NCBI RefSeq assembly: GCF_025699125.1
Contig: NZ_JAILWC010000003.1
Span: 248,001-312,000, forward strand
Direction: 5' to 3'
Length of the DNA stretch: 64,000 nt
Source: Nitrosopumilus sp.
Lineage (GTDB): Archaea; Thermoproteota; Nitrososphaeria; Nitrososphaerales; Nitrosopumilaceae
Shown here piece by piece: positions 44,271 through 53,442 of this stretch. The notes below the pieces were generated by a model that saw only the letters and a list, made by a program, of their open reading frames with translations, did not search any database and was not told where the DNA came from. Position numbers and translations under genes: made by a program. Numbering within the stretch: the first letter of the stretch is position 1; every line of letters starts with the position of its first letter.

Positions 44271-46706
44271 TTGAAAAAAATACACATTTTACCGTTCCTA
44301 TTGTTGCTTGTAACGACATTAACTAGTATGCCCATTAGCCCAGCTTTTGCTGATGATGACTTGGATAATGATGGAGTTGATGATTCTGTTGATGCTTGTC
44401 CAAATTTACAAGAAGATAATGAAGGTACAATAGATGGATGTCCCTCCAACTTTGTTCCATGGTATGATGAAGACTTTGATGGAATAGAAGATCACATTGA
44501 TCAATGCCCTACTCTCAAAGAGCGTTACAATAAATTCCAAGATGAAGATGGTTGCCCTGATTTTTCCCCTGATGGAGGCAAAGGTGGATTGCCTGATTCT
44601 GATGGAGATAGTTTTACTGACTTGGTAGATAAATGTCCTAACCAACCTGAAACATTCAACGGTGTTTTAGATACAGACGGTTGTCCAGATACGTATGGTG
44701 CTGGTGACAGAGATAGGGATGGTGTTCCAGATAGTGCAGATGAATGTCCACTAGCTGCTGAGACTTACAATAGATTCCAGGACTTGGACGGTTGCCCTGA
44801 TTCTGTTAATGATTTTACTTTTATTGATACTGACAATGATGGATTACAAGATAAAATTGATCTGTGTCCAACAGAACCCGAAGTGTATAATGGTTACAGA
44901 GACACAGACGGCTGTCCTGATGTTTTACTAGATACTTCATTTAGTGATAAAGATGGTGATGGAATTGCAGACAGATTTGATATTTGTCCTAACCAACCAG
45001 AAACTTTCAATAGGTTTGCTGATTATGACGGCTGTCCAGATTCATCTCCTTCATTTGATGGTACATTAAAGGATGCAGATGGTGATAGAATAATGGACAT
45101 TAATGATGTATGTCCATTAGAACCAGAAAGGTACAACGGATTCCAAGATGATGACGGCTGTCCAGATGTTCCTCCTTATTCTAGTGATGTTGATTCAGAC
45201 CTTGATGGAATTCCTAACAGTATTGATCAATGTCCACAAGTAAAAGAAACTTACAATAGATTCCAAGATCATGACGGCTGTCCTGATTATGTTGGTACTA
45301 GTAAAGATATGCCAGATACTGACGGTGATGGCATTAATGATTATTCAGATCTTTGTCCTAACCAACCAGAAACTTTCAATGGTATATTTGATAGAGACGG
45401 CTGTCCTGATACTGTCTCTACACAAGATAGAGACAGAGATGGCGTTCCAGATAGTCTAGATGAATGTCCAACCGCCAAAGAAATTTACAATGCATTCCAA
45501 GATGATGACGGCTGTCCTGACAGTGTCTCTGGATTATCTGCAATGGACTTTGATGGAGATGGAATTACTGACTTGAATGATAAATGTCCACTAGAACCAG
45601 AAACCGTTAATGGATATCATGACCTAGACGGCTGTCCTGATGTTGCAGTGTTAGATTCAGATGGAGACGGAATTAGAGATGATTTAGATCAATGTCCCAC
45701 ATCTTCTGAAACTTGGAATAGATACCAAGATCACGACGGCTGCCCTGATAATCCTTCAGAATCTGATTCAGACTTTGATGGAATACTAGATTCTGTAGAT
45801 CAATGTCCTCTTGATAGAGAAAGATACAACGGATTCCAAGATGATGACGGCTGTCCTGATTATCCTGATTATATTACAAGTTTGGATTCTGATTATGATG
45901 GGATTGTTGATTCACAAGATCAATGCCCACTAGCTCCAGAAACTTACAATAAATTCCAAGACCTAGACGGCTGCCCTGATTCTGTGGCCGATAACAAGGG
46001 AATACCTGATACTGATAAAGATGGAATTAATGATTACAATGATCATTGTCCAAACCAACCAGAAACATATAACGGAATTCTTGATAGGGACGGCTGCCCT
46101 GACACCTATATTGGAAAGAATGATCGTGATCTAGACGGCATTCCAGATGCCATTGATGCATGTCCAACTGCCAAGGAAAATTACAATAAATTCCAAGATG
46201 ATGACGGCTGTCCAGACACCGTATTCAAATCGTTTGTAATTGATACTGATAATGATGGAATTAATGATGTCAGTGATGATTGCCCACTTGTTGCTGAAAA
46301 CTACAACGGATTCCAAGACGAAGACGGCTGCCCAGATGTTGATGACACTCAACCTGATTCAGATGGAGACGGTGTCCCAGATGTAATGGATTTGTGTCCA
46401 ACACAAAATGAAGTTTGGAACAAATATGTTGATTATGACGGCTGTCCAGATACATTACCAACCGGAAATCTAAGAATAGATACTGATGGAGATGGAATCT
46501 ATGATGATAATGATTTATGTCCAAATGACAAAGAATCTTGGAACAAGTATCTAGATGATGACGGCTGCCCAGATATTGTACCTGAACAATCAAGATACAA
46601 ACATGATGCTGATCTGGATAATATTACAGATGATCTAGATTTCTGTCCTCTTGAGCCAGAAGATTATGACGGTGACACAGATTCTGATGGATGCCCTGAC
46701 CCATAG
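44271..46706 (+). CDS. Secreted thrombospondin type 3 repeat protein, 20 repeats
   Basis: 811 aa. Signal peptide 1-28 ([21 protein letters not shown]). The entire mature chain is about twenty 36-45-residue repeats of the form D.D.DGI.D..D.CP..PE.YN.FQD.DGCPD, each with calcium-binding acidic loops and one Cys pair. It ends on a repeat (SDGCPDP) with no anchor. The TTG start is supported by a TATA-like GTTTAATTA at 44236-44244 at leaderless distance. The protein should be a long calcium-stiffened rod on or outside the S-layer, perhaps an adhesin. First of three paralogues; the next starts 11 nt after the stop. Confidence 0.88.
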   Translation: MKKIHILPFLLLLVTTLTSMPISPAFADDDLDNDGVDDSVDACPNLQEDNEGTIDGCPSNFVPWYDEDFDGIEDHIDQCPTLKERYNKFQDEDGCPDFSPDGGKGGLPDSDGDSFTDLVDKCPNQPETFNGVLDTDGCPDTYGAGDRDRDGVPDSADECPLAAETYNRFQDLDGCPDSVNDFTFIDTDNDGLQDKIDLCPTEPEVYNGYRDTDGCPDVLLDTSFSDKDGDGIADRFDICPNQPETFNRFADYDGCPDSSPSFDGTLKDADGDRIMDINDVCPLEPERYNGFQDDDGCPDVPPYSSDVDSDLDGIPNSIDQCPQVKETYNRFQDHDGCPDYVGTSKDMPDTDGDGINDYSDLCPNQPETFNGIFDRDGCPDTVSTQDRDRDGVPDSLDECPTAKEIYNAFQDDDGCPDSVSGLSAMDFDGDGITDLNDKCPLEPETVNGYHDLDGCPDVAVLDSDGDGIRDDLDQCPTSSETWNRYQDHDGCPDNPSESDSDFDGILDSVDQCPLDRERYNGFQDDDGCPDYPDYITSLDSDYDGIVDSQDQCPLAPETYNKFQDLDGCPDSVADNKGIPDTDKDGINDYNDHCPNQPETYNGILDRDGCPDTYIGKNDRDLDGIPDAIDACPTAKENYNKFQDDDGCPDTVFKSFVIDTDNDGINDVSDDCPLVAENYNGFQDEDGCPDVDDTQPDSDGDGVPDVMDLCPTQNEVWNKYVDYDGCPDTLPTGNLRIDTDGDGIYDDNDLCPNDKESWNKYLDDDGCPDIVPEQSRYKHDADLDNITDDLDFCPLEPEDYDGDTDSDGCPDP

Positions 46707-46717
46707 GTGTTATCAGA

Positions 46718-48889
46718 ATGAATAAACAATTTCTTTTAGGATTTTTACTTTTACTTACCTCCTCTATTGGTATGTTGCCTAGTGGTGTTTTTGCTGCAGA
46801 GGGAATAGATACTGATGGAGATGGAGTTCCAAATAATATTGATCAATGCCCAAATCTATTAGAGGACTATGATCCACAGTATGGTAACAATATTGACGGC
46901 TGTCCCGCTGATTTTGTTCCATGGTATGATGCAGATTATGATGGAATTGAAGATCACATAGATGATTGCCCAACGGTAAAAGAAACTTATAATAAAATTC
47001 AAGATGAAGACGGCTGTCCAGATCTATCTGTATATGCAGCACAAACAATTGCTGATACTGATAATGATGGTTATCCAGATTACATGGATTTATGTCCTAA
47101 CCAACCTGAAACATTCAATGGTGTTGATGATAAAGACGGCTGTCCAGATGATGCCTCTCGTTTAAGAGATACTGACAGAGATGGCATTTCTGATTCATTA
47201 GATGAATGCCCACTTGAGCAAGAAACCTACAATAGATACCAAGATGAAGACGGCTGTCCAGACACTGCTGACTCTACTACTTTACAATACCAGTTCCCAG
47301 ACACTGACGGTGATGGAATCATAGATAGATGGGACTCATGCATTGATGAACCAGAGAACTTTAATGATTATCTAGATTGGGATGGCTGTCCTGACATACC
47401 TGGTGCTATTTCTTTGAAAGCTCCAGACGCTGATTTTGATGGAATTCCAGATGATAAGGATGAATGTCCACTAGATCGTGAAAATTATAATAAATTTGAA
47501 GACACAGACGGTTGCCCAGATGTTATTCTTTACAAATTAGTTGGTGATGTAGATGGTGATGGACTCTTAGATCAAAATGATTTATGTCCTTTTAGTCCTG
47601 AAACTTACAACAAATTCCAAGATGAAGACGGATGTCCTGACTATGTTGCAGACAACAAATTTGCATTTGACACTGATGGTGATGGCATCATTGATAACTT
47701 AGACTTGTGTCCAAACCAACCTGAAATCTACAATGGATTCCAAGATGGAGACGGCTGTCCAGATAGTTTTGATTCCAAACTTGATTCTGATATGGATGGA
47801 ATCCTAAACGTAGATGATGAATGCCCACTTGAGCAAGAAACCTACAATAGATACCAAGATGAAGACGGTTGCCCAGACACTGCTGACTCTACTACCTTAC
47901 AATACCAGTTCCCAGACACTGATGGTGATGGAATCATAGATAGATGGGACTCATGCATTGATGAACCAGAGAACTTTAATGATTACCTCGATTGGGACGG
48001 CTGCCCAGACATTAAGGGAACAACTGCTGGTGATATGCTTGATGCTGATTATGACGGTATAGCGGATCATCTGGATGAATGTCCTACAATAGCTGAAAGA
48101 TACAACAAATTCCAAGATGAAGATGGCTGTCCAGACAGCGTTGATTTCCAAACAGTGGCCGATGCTGACTTTGATGGCATCTATGATGATTTAGATCAGT
48201 GTCCATTTGCTAAAGAAACTTACAATAGGTATCAAGATGAAGACGGATGTCCTGACTATGTTGCAGACAACAAATTTGCATTTGACACTGATGGTGATGG
48301 CATCATTGATAACTTAGACTTGTGTCCAACCCAACCTGAAACATTTAACGGATTCCAAGATAAAGACGGCTGCCCTGACAAGCAATCATATAAGATAGAT
48401 TCTGATATGGATGGAATTCCAGACCTCTTTGATGAGTGTCCAAACCAACCTGAAACTTACAACAAATTCCAAGATGAAGACGGTTGCCCAGACACTGCTG
48501 ACTCTACTACCTTACAATACCAGTTCCCAGACACTGATGGTGATGGAATCATAGATAGATGGGACTCATGCATTGATGAACCAGAGAACTTTAATGATTA
48601 CCTAGATTGGGACGGCTGCCCTGACATACCCGGTGCAGAATCAACAACTCCTGTTTATGCAGATTCAGATCGTGATGGTTATCCTGATGTAGTTGATTCT
48701 TGCCCAACTGAACCTGAAACTTGGAATAAATATTTGGACTCAGACGGCTGCCCAGACATTGCTCCTGAACAACAAAGGTTTGTCCATGATGATGATCTTG
48801 ATGATATAATTAATGATGAGGATTTATGCCCTCTAGATCCTGAAGATTATGATGGTGATAGAGATACAGACGGCTGTCCAGATCCATAA
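46718..48889 (+). CDS. Secreted thrombospondin type 3 repeat protein, 17 repeats
   Basis: 723 aa. Signal peptide MNKQFLLGFLLLLTSSIGM...GVFA, then about 17 TSP3 repeats. Some repeat types are longer ([18 protein letters not shown], then NFNDYLDWDGCPD) and occur three times with almost identical DNA, a sign of recent internal duplication or conversion. No anchor at the C-terminus. It follows the 811-aa paralogue by 11 nt and is probably on the same mRNA. Very similar to the 731-aa paralogue downstream in its first 60 and last 45 residues. Confidence 0.88.
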   Translation: MNKQFLLGFLLLLTSSIGMLPSGVFAAEGIDTDGDGVPNNIDQCPNLLEDYDPQYGNNIDGCPADFVPWYDADYDGIEDHIDDCPTVKETYNKIQDEDGCPDLSVYAAQTIADTDNDGYPDYMDLCPNQPETFNGVDDKDGCPDDASRLRDTDRDGISDSLDECPLEQETYNRYQDEDGCPDTADSTTLQYQFPDTDGDGIIDRWDSCIDEPENFNDYLDWDGCPDIPGAISLKAPDADFDGIPDDKDECPLDRENYNKFEDTDGCPDVILYKLVGDVDGDGLLDQNDLCPFSPETYNKFQDEDGCPDYVADNKFAFDTDGDGIIDNLDLCPNQPEIYNGFQDGDGCPDSFDSKLDSDMDGILNVDDECPLEQETYNRYQDEDGCPDTADSTTLQYQFPDTDGDGIIDRWDSCIDEPENFNDYLDWDGCPDIKGTTAGDMLDADYDGIADHLDECPTIAERYNKFQDEDGCPDSVDFQTVADADFDGIYDDLDQCPFAKETYNRYQDEDGCPDYVADNKFAFDTDGDGIIDNLDLCPTQPETFNGFQDKDGCPDKQSYKIDSDMDGIPDLFDECPNQPETYNKFQDEDGCPDTADSTTLQYQFPDTDGDGIIDRWDSCIDEPENFNDYLDWDGCPDIPGAESTTPVYADSDRDGYPDVVDSCPTEPETWNKYLDSDGCPDIAPEQQRFVHDDDLDDIINDEDLCPLDPEDYDGDRDTDGCPDP

Positions 48890-51139
48890 ACATATTTTGT
48901 AAATTCTAATTAAGAAGAATCTATTTAACGCGAGACTTAATAAATACTTGATAATAGCGGTGTCAGAGATAATGAAAAAACAGTACATTTTAGGATTTTT
49001 ACTTTTACTTACTTCTACAATTGGCATATTTCCAAGTGGCGTTTATGCAAATGAAGAAATTGATACTGACGGTGATGGGGTTCCAAACTCTGTTGATTTT
49101 TGTCCTAATCTATTAGAGGACTATGATCCACAGTATGGTAACAATATTGACGGCTGTCCCGCTGATTTTGTTCCATGGTATGATGTTGATTATGATGGAA
49201 TTCAAGATCACATTGATGGTTGTCCAACGGTAAAAGAGACTTACAACAAATTCCAAGACCTAGACGGCTGCCCGGATTTATCTCCTGATGTTGGAAAGGT
49301 AATTGCTGATACTGATAATGACGGTTATCCAGATTACATGGATTCATGTCCTAACCAACCTGAAACATTCAATGGTGTTGATGATAAAGACGGCTGTCCA
49401 GACGATGCCTCTAGTTTAAGAGATACTGACAGAGATGGCATTTCTGATTCATTAGATGAATGCCCACTAGAATCTGAAACTTACAATTTTTACTTGGATG
49501 AAGACGGCTGTCCAGATGCCATCGATGATGTATATTCACCATATAATTTTCCAGATACTGACGGTGACGGCATTGATGATAGATGGGATCAGTGTTTAAA
49601 TGAACCTGAAAATTATAATGGCTATCTAGATTGGGATGGATGCTCAGATGTAACTGGCGCATCAGCTAATGGATTAATTGATTCTGACTATGACAGTATA
49701 CTTGACTCTGTTGATGCCTGTCCGTTAGAACGTGAAAATTTTAATGGATTCCAAGATGATGATGGCTGCCCAGATGAAGTTGAATATGCGATATCTGGAG
49801 ATACTGACGGTGATGGAATATTAAATCAATTTGATGTTTGTCCATACAATAAAGAAACTTACAATAAATTCCAAGATGAAGACGGCTGCCCTGATTTTGT
49901 TGGAGACAATTCTTCTACATATGATAGTGATGGTGACGGAATTGTTGATAACTTAGATCATTGTCCTAATCAGCCAGAAACTTACAATGGTGTTTTAGAT
50001 TCAGATGGTTGCCCAGATAAACTAGATGCCACACTTGATTCTGACATGGATGGTATTCCAAATACTTTAGATGATTGTCCGCTAGAACCTGAAACTTATA
50101 ATTTTTTCAAAGATGGTGACGGCTGTCCCGATACTGCCACTTCTGCTATCTCGTCTTATATTTTCCCAGATGTTGACGGTGATGGTATAGATGATAGATG
50201 GGATGCATGTCTTGATGAACAAGAAAACTATAATGATTACTTGGATAAAGACGGCTGCCCAGATGTTCCAGGAATATCAAAATCTGCATTGTCTGATATT
50301 GATTATGATTTAATTCCTGACATATTTGATGAATGTCCAACAATTGCTGAAAGATATAATGGATTCCAAGATGATGACGGTTGTCCAGATACTATAGCAT
50401 ATGACTCCTTTGGAGATTCTGATTTTGATGGAATTCCAGATAATATTGATCAATGTCCAAATGCCCGAGAAACTTACAACAGATTCCAAGATTCTGACGG
50501 ATGTCCTGATTTAATTTATGATAATAAACCAACAGCTGATTCTGACGGCGATGGAATTGTTGACAATATAGATTCATGTCCAAACCAACCTGAAACATTT
50601 AATGGATTCCAAGATAAAGACGGCTGCCCAGATAATTATCATTCAACTCTCGATTCTGACAGAGATGGAATTATTGACATATCTGATGCATGTCCACTAG
50701 AACCTGAAACTTACAACTATTATCAAGATGAAGACGGCTGCCCTGACGCTACTGGCTCAAATGTGTCATCATTTACTTTCCCAGATAGTGATGGTGACGG
50801 AATTGATGACAGAAAAGATGCATGTCTTGATGATCAGGAGAACTTTAATGGATATTTGGATTGGGATGGCTGCCCTGATGTATTAGCTGCTCAATCCACA
50901 ACACCAACAAGAATTGATTCTGATGGTGATGGCTATTATGATGGAATTGATTCTTGCCCAACTGAACCTGAAACCTGGAACAAGTATAATGATCATGACG
51001 GCTGCCCAGACATTGCTCCTGAACAACAAAGGTTTGTCCATGATGATGATCTTGATGATATAATTAATGATGAGGATTTATGTCCTCTAGATCCTGAAGA
51101 TTATGATGGCGATAGAGATACAGACGGCTGCCCAGACAA
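46855..51139 (+). repeat. Gene-conversion tracts shared by two TSP3 paralogues
   Basis: 46855-46930 and 49109-49184 are almost identical (encoding LLEDYDPQYGNNIDGCPADF), and 48742-48880 and 50998-51133 are almost identical (encoding GCPDIAPEQQRFVHDDDL and onward). The sequences between them differ much more, which points to conversion at the two ends rather than a recent whole-gene copy. Confidence 0.7.
47201..48628 (+). repeat. Near-identical DNA repeats inside the middle TSP3 gene
   Basis: A block of about 150-200 nt occurs at 47201-47397, 47816-48012 and 48476-48628 with only a few silent differences. A second block of about 105 nt occurs at 47621-47727 and 48236-48340. The spacing is whole repeat units and keeps the frame, so these are segmental duplications kept alike by conversion. 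Confidence 0.8.
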
Positions 51140-51143
51140 TTAA
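48972..51143 (+). CDS. Secreted thrombospondin type 3 repeat protein, 17 repeats
   Basis: About 723 aa from ATG 48972 (MKKQYILGFLLLLTSTIGI). A TTG 24 nt upstream is in frame, but alignment with the neighbouring paralogue's signal peptide and a TATA-like CTTAATAAATAC at 48936-48947 favour the ATG. Seventeen TSP3 repeats; one carries DGCSD in place of DGCPD. It has its own promoter, unlike the middle paralogue. Extracellular calcium-binding rod, role unknown. Confidence 0.88.
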   Translation: MKKQYILGFLLLLTSTIGIFPSGVYANEEIDTDGDGVPNSVDFCPNLLEDYDPQYGNNIDGCPADFVPWYDVDYDGIQDHIDGCPTVKETYNKFQDLDGCPDLSPDVGKVIADTDNDGYPDYMDSCPNQPETFNGVDDKDGCPDDASSLRDTDRDGISDSLDECPLESETYNFYLDEDGCPDAIDDVYSPYNFPDTDGDGIDDRWDQCLNEPENYNGYLDWDGCSDVTGASANGLIDSDYDSILDSVDACPLERENFNGFQDDDGCPDEVEYAISGDTDGDGILNQFDVCPYNKETYNKFQDEDGCPDFVGDNSSTYDSDGDGIVDNLDHCPNQPETYNGVLDSDGCPDKLDATLDSDMDGIPNTLDDCPLEPETYNFFKDGDGCPDTATSAISSYIFPDVDGDGIDDRWDACLDEQENYNDYLDKDGCPDVPGISKSALSDIDYDLIPDIFDECPTIAERYNGFQDDDGCPDTIAYDSFGDSDFDGIPDNIDQCPNARETYNRFQDSDGCPDLIYDNKPTADSDGDGIVDNIDSCPNQPETFNGFQDKDGCPDNYHSTLDSDRDGIIDISDACPLEPETYNYYQDEDGCPDATGSNVSSFTFPDSDGDGIDDRKDACLDDQENFNGYLDWDGCPDVLAAQSTTPTRIDSDGDGYYDGIDSCPTEPETWNKYNDHDGCPDIAPEQQRFVHDDDLDDIINDEDLCPLDPEDYDGDRDTDGCPDN

Positions 51144-51202
51144 TACTGAAATTTAATTCACGCATTTTAATAGTAAATATATCGATGCTCTAAAGTTATC
51201 AT

Positions 51203-52165
51203 ATGCTTCCAAAATTTTCTAGTAGAGCATTTTTAGCTCCTATGGCTGGAGTGAGTGACCCTGCTCTTAGATTACAATGCAAAAAAATGGGAGCTGGATT
51301 GGTTGTCACTGAATTTACAAATATTCACAGTATCATTGCAAAAGAAAAACAACTTAAGGAAAATATGCAAACAATACAAAATTTTATTGAATACTCTGAG
51401 GAAGAACGCCCTTTATCGATTCAGTTATTTGGTTCTGATCTTGTTGCATTAGAAAAAGCTGCAAAAATTGTCGAGCCCTATTTTGATATAATTGATTATA
51501 ACATGGGTTGTCCTGCACCACACATTACTCAACAAATGGCAGGCGGTGCTCTCTTACAAGAAGTAAATCTTACTCAGCAAATTTTTAGTACTTTAGTTAA
51601 TGCTGTGAAAAAACCTGTAACATTAAAAATTCGTTCTGGAGTAACAAATGCAAGTCAATTTCTATTTAGAGATATTGCTGAAATTGCAGAAGATGAGGGT
51701 ATTCAGATGATCACTCTTCATCCCAGAACTGTTAGTCAGGGATATTCTGGAAGCGCTGATTGGAAAATGATCAAAGAACTCAAAGAAATTTCTAACATTC
51801 CAATAGTTGGTAATGGTGATATCACTACCCCTGAAGATGCTAAAAATATGATTGATGAAACCGGTTGTGACTATGTAATGATAGGTCGTGGTGCAATGGG
51901 AAATCCATTTTTATTTGAACAAATTAATGATTATTTTAAAACCAATTCTTATCATGAATACTCTTTCAAAGATAGATTGGATTCCTTTTTTGATTATCTT
52001 CATCTAACTGTTAGATACAAAATCAAATTTGCAAATATTAAGAGTCAGGCAATGAGATTCACCAAAGGAATGAAAGGAGGTTCTAAATTACGTTCCAAGA
52101 TCACCATTTCAAAAAATATTGCCGAATTAGAAAAAATTATGACTGACGCATATTTTGAGTCTTAA
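51203..52165 (+). CDS. dus: tRNA-dihydrouridine synthase
   Basis: 320 aa. FMN TIM-barrel enzyme reducing U to D in tRNA. LAPMAGVSDPALR, catalytic C103 in NMGCPAPHITQQMAGGALL, TLHPRTVSQGYSGSADW and GNGDI..PEDA followed by MIGRGAMGNP are present. The start is leaderless behind a TATA-like AAATATATCG (about 51173-51182). Not related in function to the TSP3 genes upstream. Confidence 0.94.
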   Translation: MLPKFSSRAFLAPMAGVSDPALRLQCKKMGAGLVVTEFTNIHSIIAKEKQLKENMQTIQNFIEYSEEERPLSIQLFGSDLVALEKAAKIVEPYFDIIDYNMGCPAPHITQQMAGGALLQEVNLTQQIFSTLVNAVKKPVTLKIRSGVTNASQFLFRDIAEIAEDEGIQMITLHPRTVSQGYSGSADWKMIKELKEISNIPIVGNGDITTPEDAKNMIDETGCDYVMIGRGAMGNPFLFEQINDYFKTNSYHEYSFKDRLDSFFDYLHLTVRYKIKFANIKSQAMRFTKGMKGGSKLRSKITISKNIAELEKIMTDAYFES

Positions 52166-52279
52166 ATTTATAACATTATAGTATTTTCTCTTACGTTTGT
52201 TTATGATTTCATCTAAATTAGTATTGAATTTTTAAGTATTTTTGACTATTCTTATATATTTCATAATGTCATTTTATGT

Positions 52280-52303
52280 ATGAAAATTGGAGTTGAATCA
52301 TAA
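52280..52303 (+). other. Seven-codon leader minigene abutting the RAM-domain gene
   Basis: ATG at 52280 opens MKIGVES followed by TAA at 52301-52303; the next codon is the TTG start of the regulator. A TATA-like CTTATATATT at 52251-52260 predicts a transcript starting at about 52281, that is, at this ATG. The regulator may therefore be translated only by re-initiation after the minigene. Alternatively its TTG is used directly with the GGAG at 52289-52292. Confidence 0.35.
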
Positions 52304-52543
52304 TTGGCAACAGCTTATGTTCTCATAAACTGTGAACTTGGTTCTGAAGAAGCAGTGATTTCAGAATTAAAATCCATTGAAGGTGTTAAGGAAGTACATG
52401 GAACTTTTGGTGCGTACGACATTTTAGCCAAAGTTGAATCAGGGCAAGTAGAGGCATTACGTGAAACTATTACATGGAAAATTAGAAAAATTCCAAAGAT
52501 ACGTTCAACTCTTACATTAATGGGAATTGAAGGACAACAATAG
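52304..52543 (+). CDS. Lrp/AsnC ligand-binding (RAM) domain protein without HTH
   Basis: 79 aa. AYVLINCELGSEEAVISELKSI, then VHGTFGAYDILAKVE and IRSTLTLMGIE are the classical RAM/ACT-like fold of Lrp-family regulators. The DNA-binding N-domain is absent, so the protein is a stand-alone effector-binding module that may oligomerise with full-length Lrp proteins or sense amino acids. TTG start directly after a TAA. Confidence 0.88.
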   Translation: MATAYVLINCELGSEEAVISELKSIEGVKEVHGTFGAYDILAKVESGQVEALRETITWKIRKIPKIRSTLTLMGIEGQQ

Positions 52544-52586
52544 AATCAAAATCATTTGCTTTTATACTTAAATTGCAATATAATGC

Positions 52587-52676
52587 ATCCCTTCAAAAAA
52601 CATGTCCCCCAAAGGGATACCACACTGAGAGGATCTCAACCTCTCAGTAGTCCATTTCAAATAAAAAATTTTTTTA
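52587..52676 (+). ncRNA. Candidate structured small RNA with own TATA box
   Basis: TTTATACTT at 52560-52569 predicts a start at about 52587, exactly where ATCCCTT begins. ATCCCTT (52587-52593) pairs with AAGGGAT (52612-52618), enclosing a C-rich loop containing TGTCCCCC. A second hairpin, ACTGAGAGG-ATCTCAA-CCTCTCAGT (52624-52648), has a perfect 9-bp stem. A run of seven T at 52669-52675 ends the unit. It also contains an 8-codon frame (MSPKGIPH), which I consider incidental. No known family recognised. Confidence 0.5.
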
Positions 52677-52680
52677 TTTT
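52656..52680. terminator. Bidirectional A/T terminator
   Basis: An A-run followed by a T-run forms a palindrome, AAATAAAAAATTTTTTTATTT at 52660-52680 or so, between the convergent sRNA/RAM unit and the PII gene. It gives each strand a U-tract. Confidence 0.5.
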
Positions 52681-52694
52681 ATAAAAGAAAATAA

Positions 52695-53042
52695 TTAGAG
52701 GGCTTCAGAACCGCTCTTTTTGGTTGCTATGTTCGTAACATTTTCAACATTTGATACAACAATAATTCCATCTCCACCTTTTCCGGTAAAAGCTGCACCA
52801 GCAATTGCGTTTGAAACCTTTTCTACATCTGCGTCATCAACAATTGTACTTACAGTTGCAACTGAATTGTAGTCTTTGGTGATTGAACCTGTTCCTCTAC
52901 CTGATCTGACTTGTTGTCTTATTCCGGAACCTCTACCTTTTCCTTCAAGAATGGTAAATCCTCCTACAAGGTCATTTATTGCCTCAGTGACAGCTCCCAT
53001 CTTGGTAGCTTGAATAGTTGCCTCAATTCGTTTCATTTTCAT
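52695..53042 (-). CDS. glnK: PII-family nitrogen signalling protein
   Basis: 115 aa, PII fold. EATIQATKMGAVTEAINDL begins the ferredoxin-like core; the T-loop (about 34-54) is KGRGSGIRQQVRSGRGTGS; the B-loop ATP-binding motif is TGKGGDG (86-92). The T-loop lacks the Tyr51 that bacteria uridylylate, as expected for archaea, and is unusually Gly/Arg-rich. No amtB ammonium transporter adjoins it, so the partner is unknown. An internal ATG two codons in (MKRIEA) is an alternative start. Confidence 0.9.
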   Translation of the reverse strand: MKMKRIEATIQATKMGAVTEAINDLVGGFTILEGKGRGSGIRQQVRSGRGTGSITKDYNSVATVSTIVDDADVEKVSNAIAGAAFTGKGGDGIIVVSNVENVTNIATKKSGSEAL

Positions 53043-53161
53043 TTGTTTTTAACTATTGTTTAAAAAAGATCATATGTTTTTATCTTAATTTTATGATACT
53101 ATGGAATTATTGGTTATTTCATTATCCACTGGGCTTTTTAATATTAGAATAAATCAAAAAT

Positions 53162-53338
53162 ATGAAAAATGACGAAAGAAGATCTCATAGACTCAATTAT
53201 CTTTTAAAATATTATCTGATGAATCCCAAAGAAGGTGATCTTTTTTTGAGGGCCAAACAGATGGGCATATCTGATAATACTGCCAAGGACTACATTAGAA
53301 CCGTAATTATTCAAGCCCAAAAAATTTATTCACAATAA
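53162..53338 (+). CDS. Small HTH-like protein, 58 aa
   Basis: The frame reads MKNDERRSHRLNYLLKYYL and continues with EGDLFLRAKQMGISDNTAK, DYIRTVIIQAQ, ending QKIYSQ. LRAKQMGISDNTAKDYIRTV has the helix-turn-helix rhythm (A..MGIS..TA..Y). It is positively charged at the start, with no membrane segment. It lies between PII and the SD-preceded membrane protein gene. Could be a small transcription regulator; the coding call rests on length, HTH pattern and sensible composition. Confidence 0.55.
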   Translation: MKNDERRSHRLNYLLKYYLMNPKEGDLFLRAKQMGISDNTAKDYIRTVIIQAQKIYSQ

Positions 53339-53442
53339 ATTCTAAAATTTTCTCTAGAAACAAACTGTATATTTTCATGAAAGAATTTCATAGAAATCTT
53401 AAACAAGGTATTCATAAATAATCAATAGGAGGGAAAATACAC

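Noticed and set aside
44406..46593. Long antisense open frames across the TSP3 genes
   Set aside because: They arise from the biased codon pattern of Asp-rich repeats on the coding strand; no start signals or family features.
44271..51143. Regularly spaced DNA repeats that could resemble a CRISPR array
   Set aside because: The repeats are in frame, encode TSP3 units of about 40 residues, and vary in sequence; no cas genes are present.
52602..52628. Eight-codon frame MSPKGIPH inside the double-hairpin RNA
   Set aside because: Too short and inside stem structures; the hairpin/TATA/U-tract arrangement explains the region better as a non-coding RNA.
52616..52655. Hairpin loop ATCTCAA looks like a tRNA anticodon loop (CTC, Glu)
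   Set aside because: No D-arm, T-arm or acceptor stem can be formed around it, so it is not a tRNA gene.
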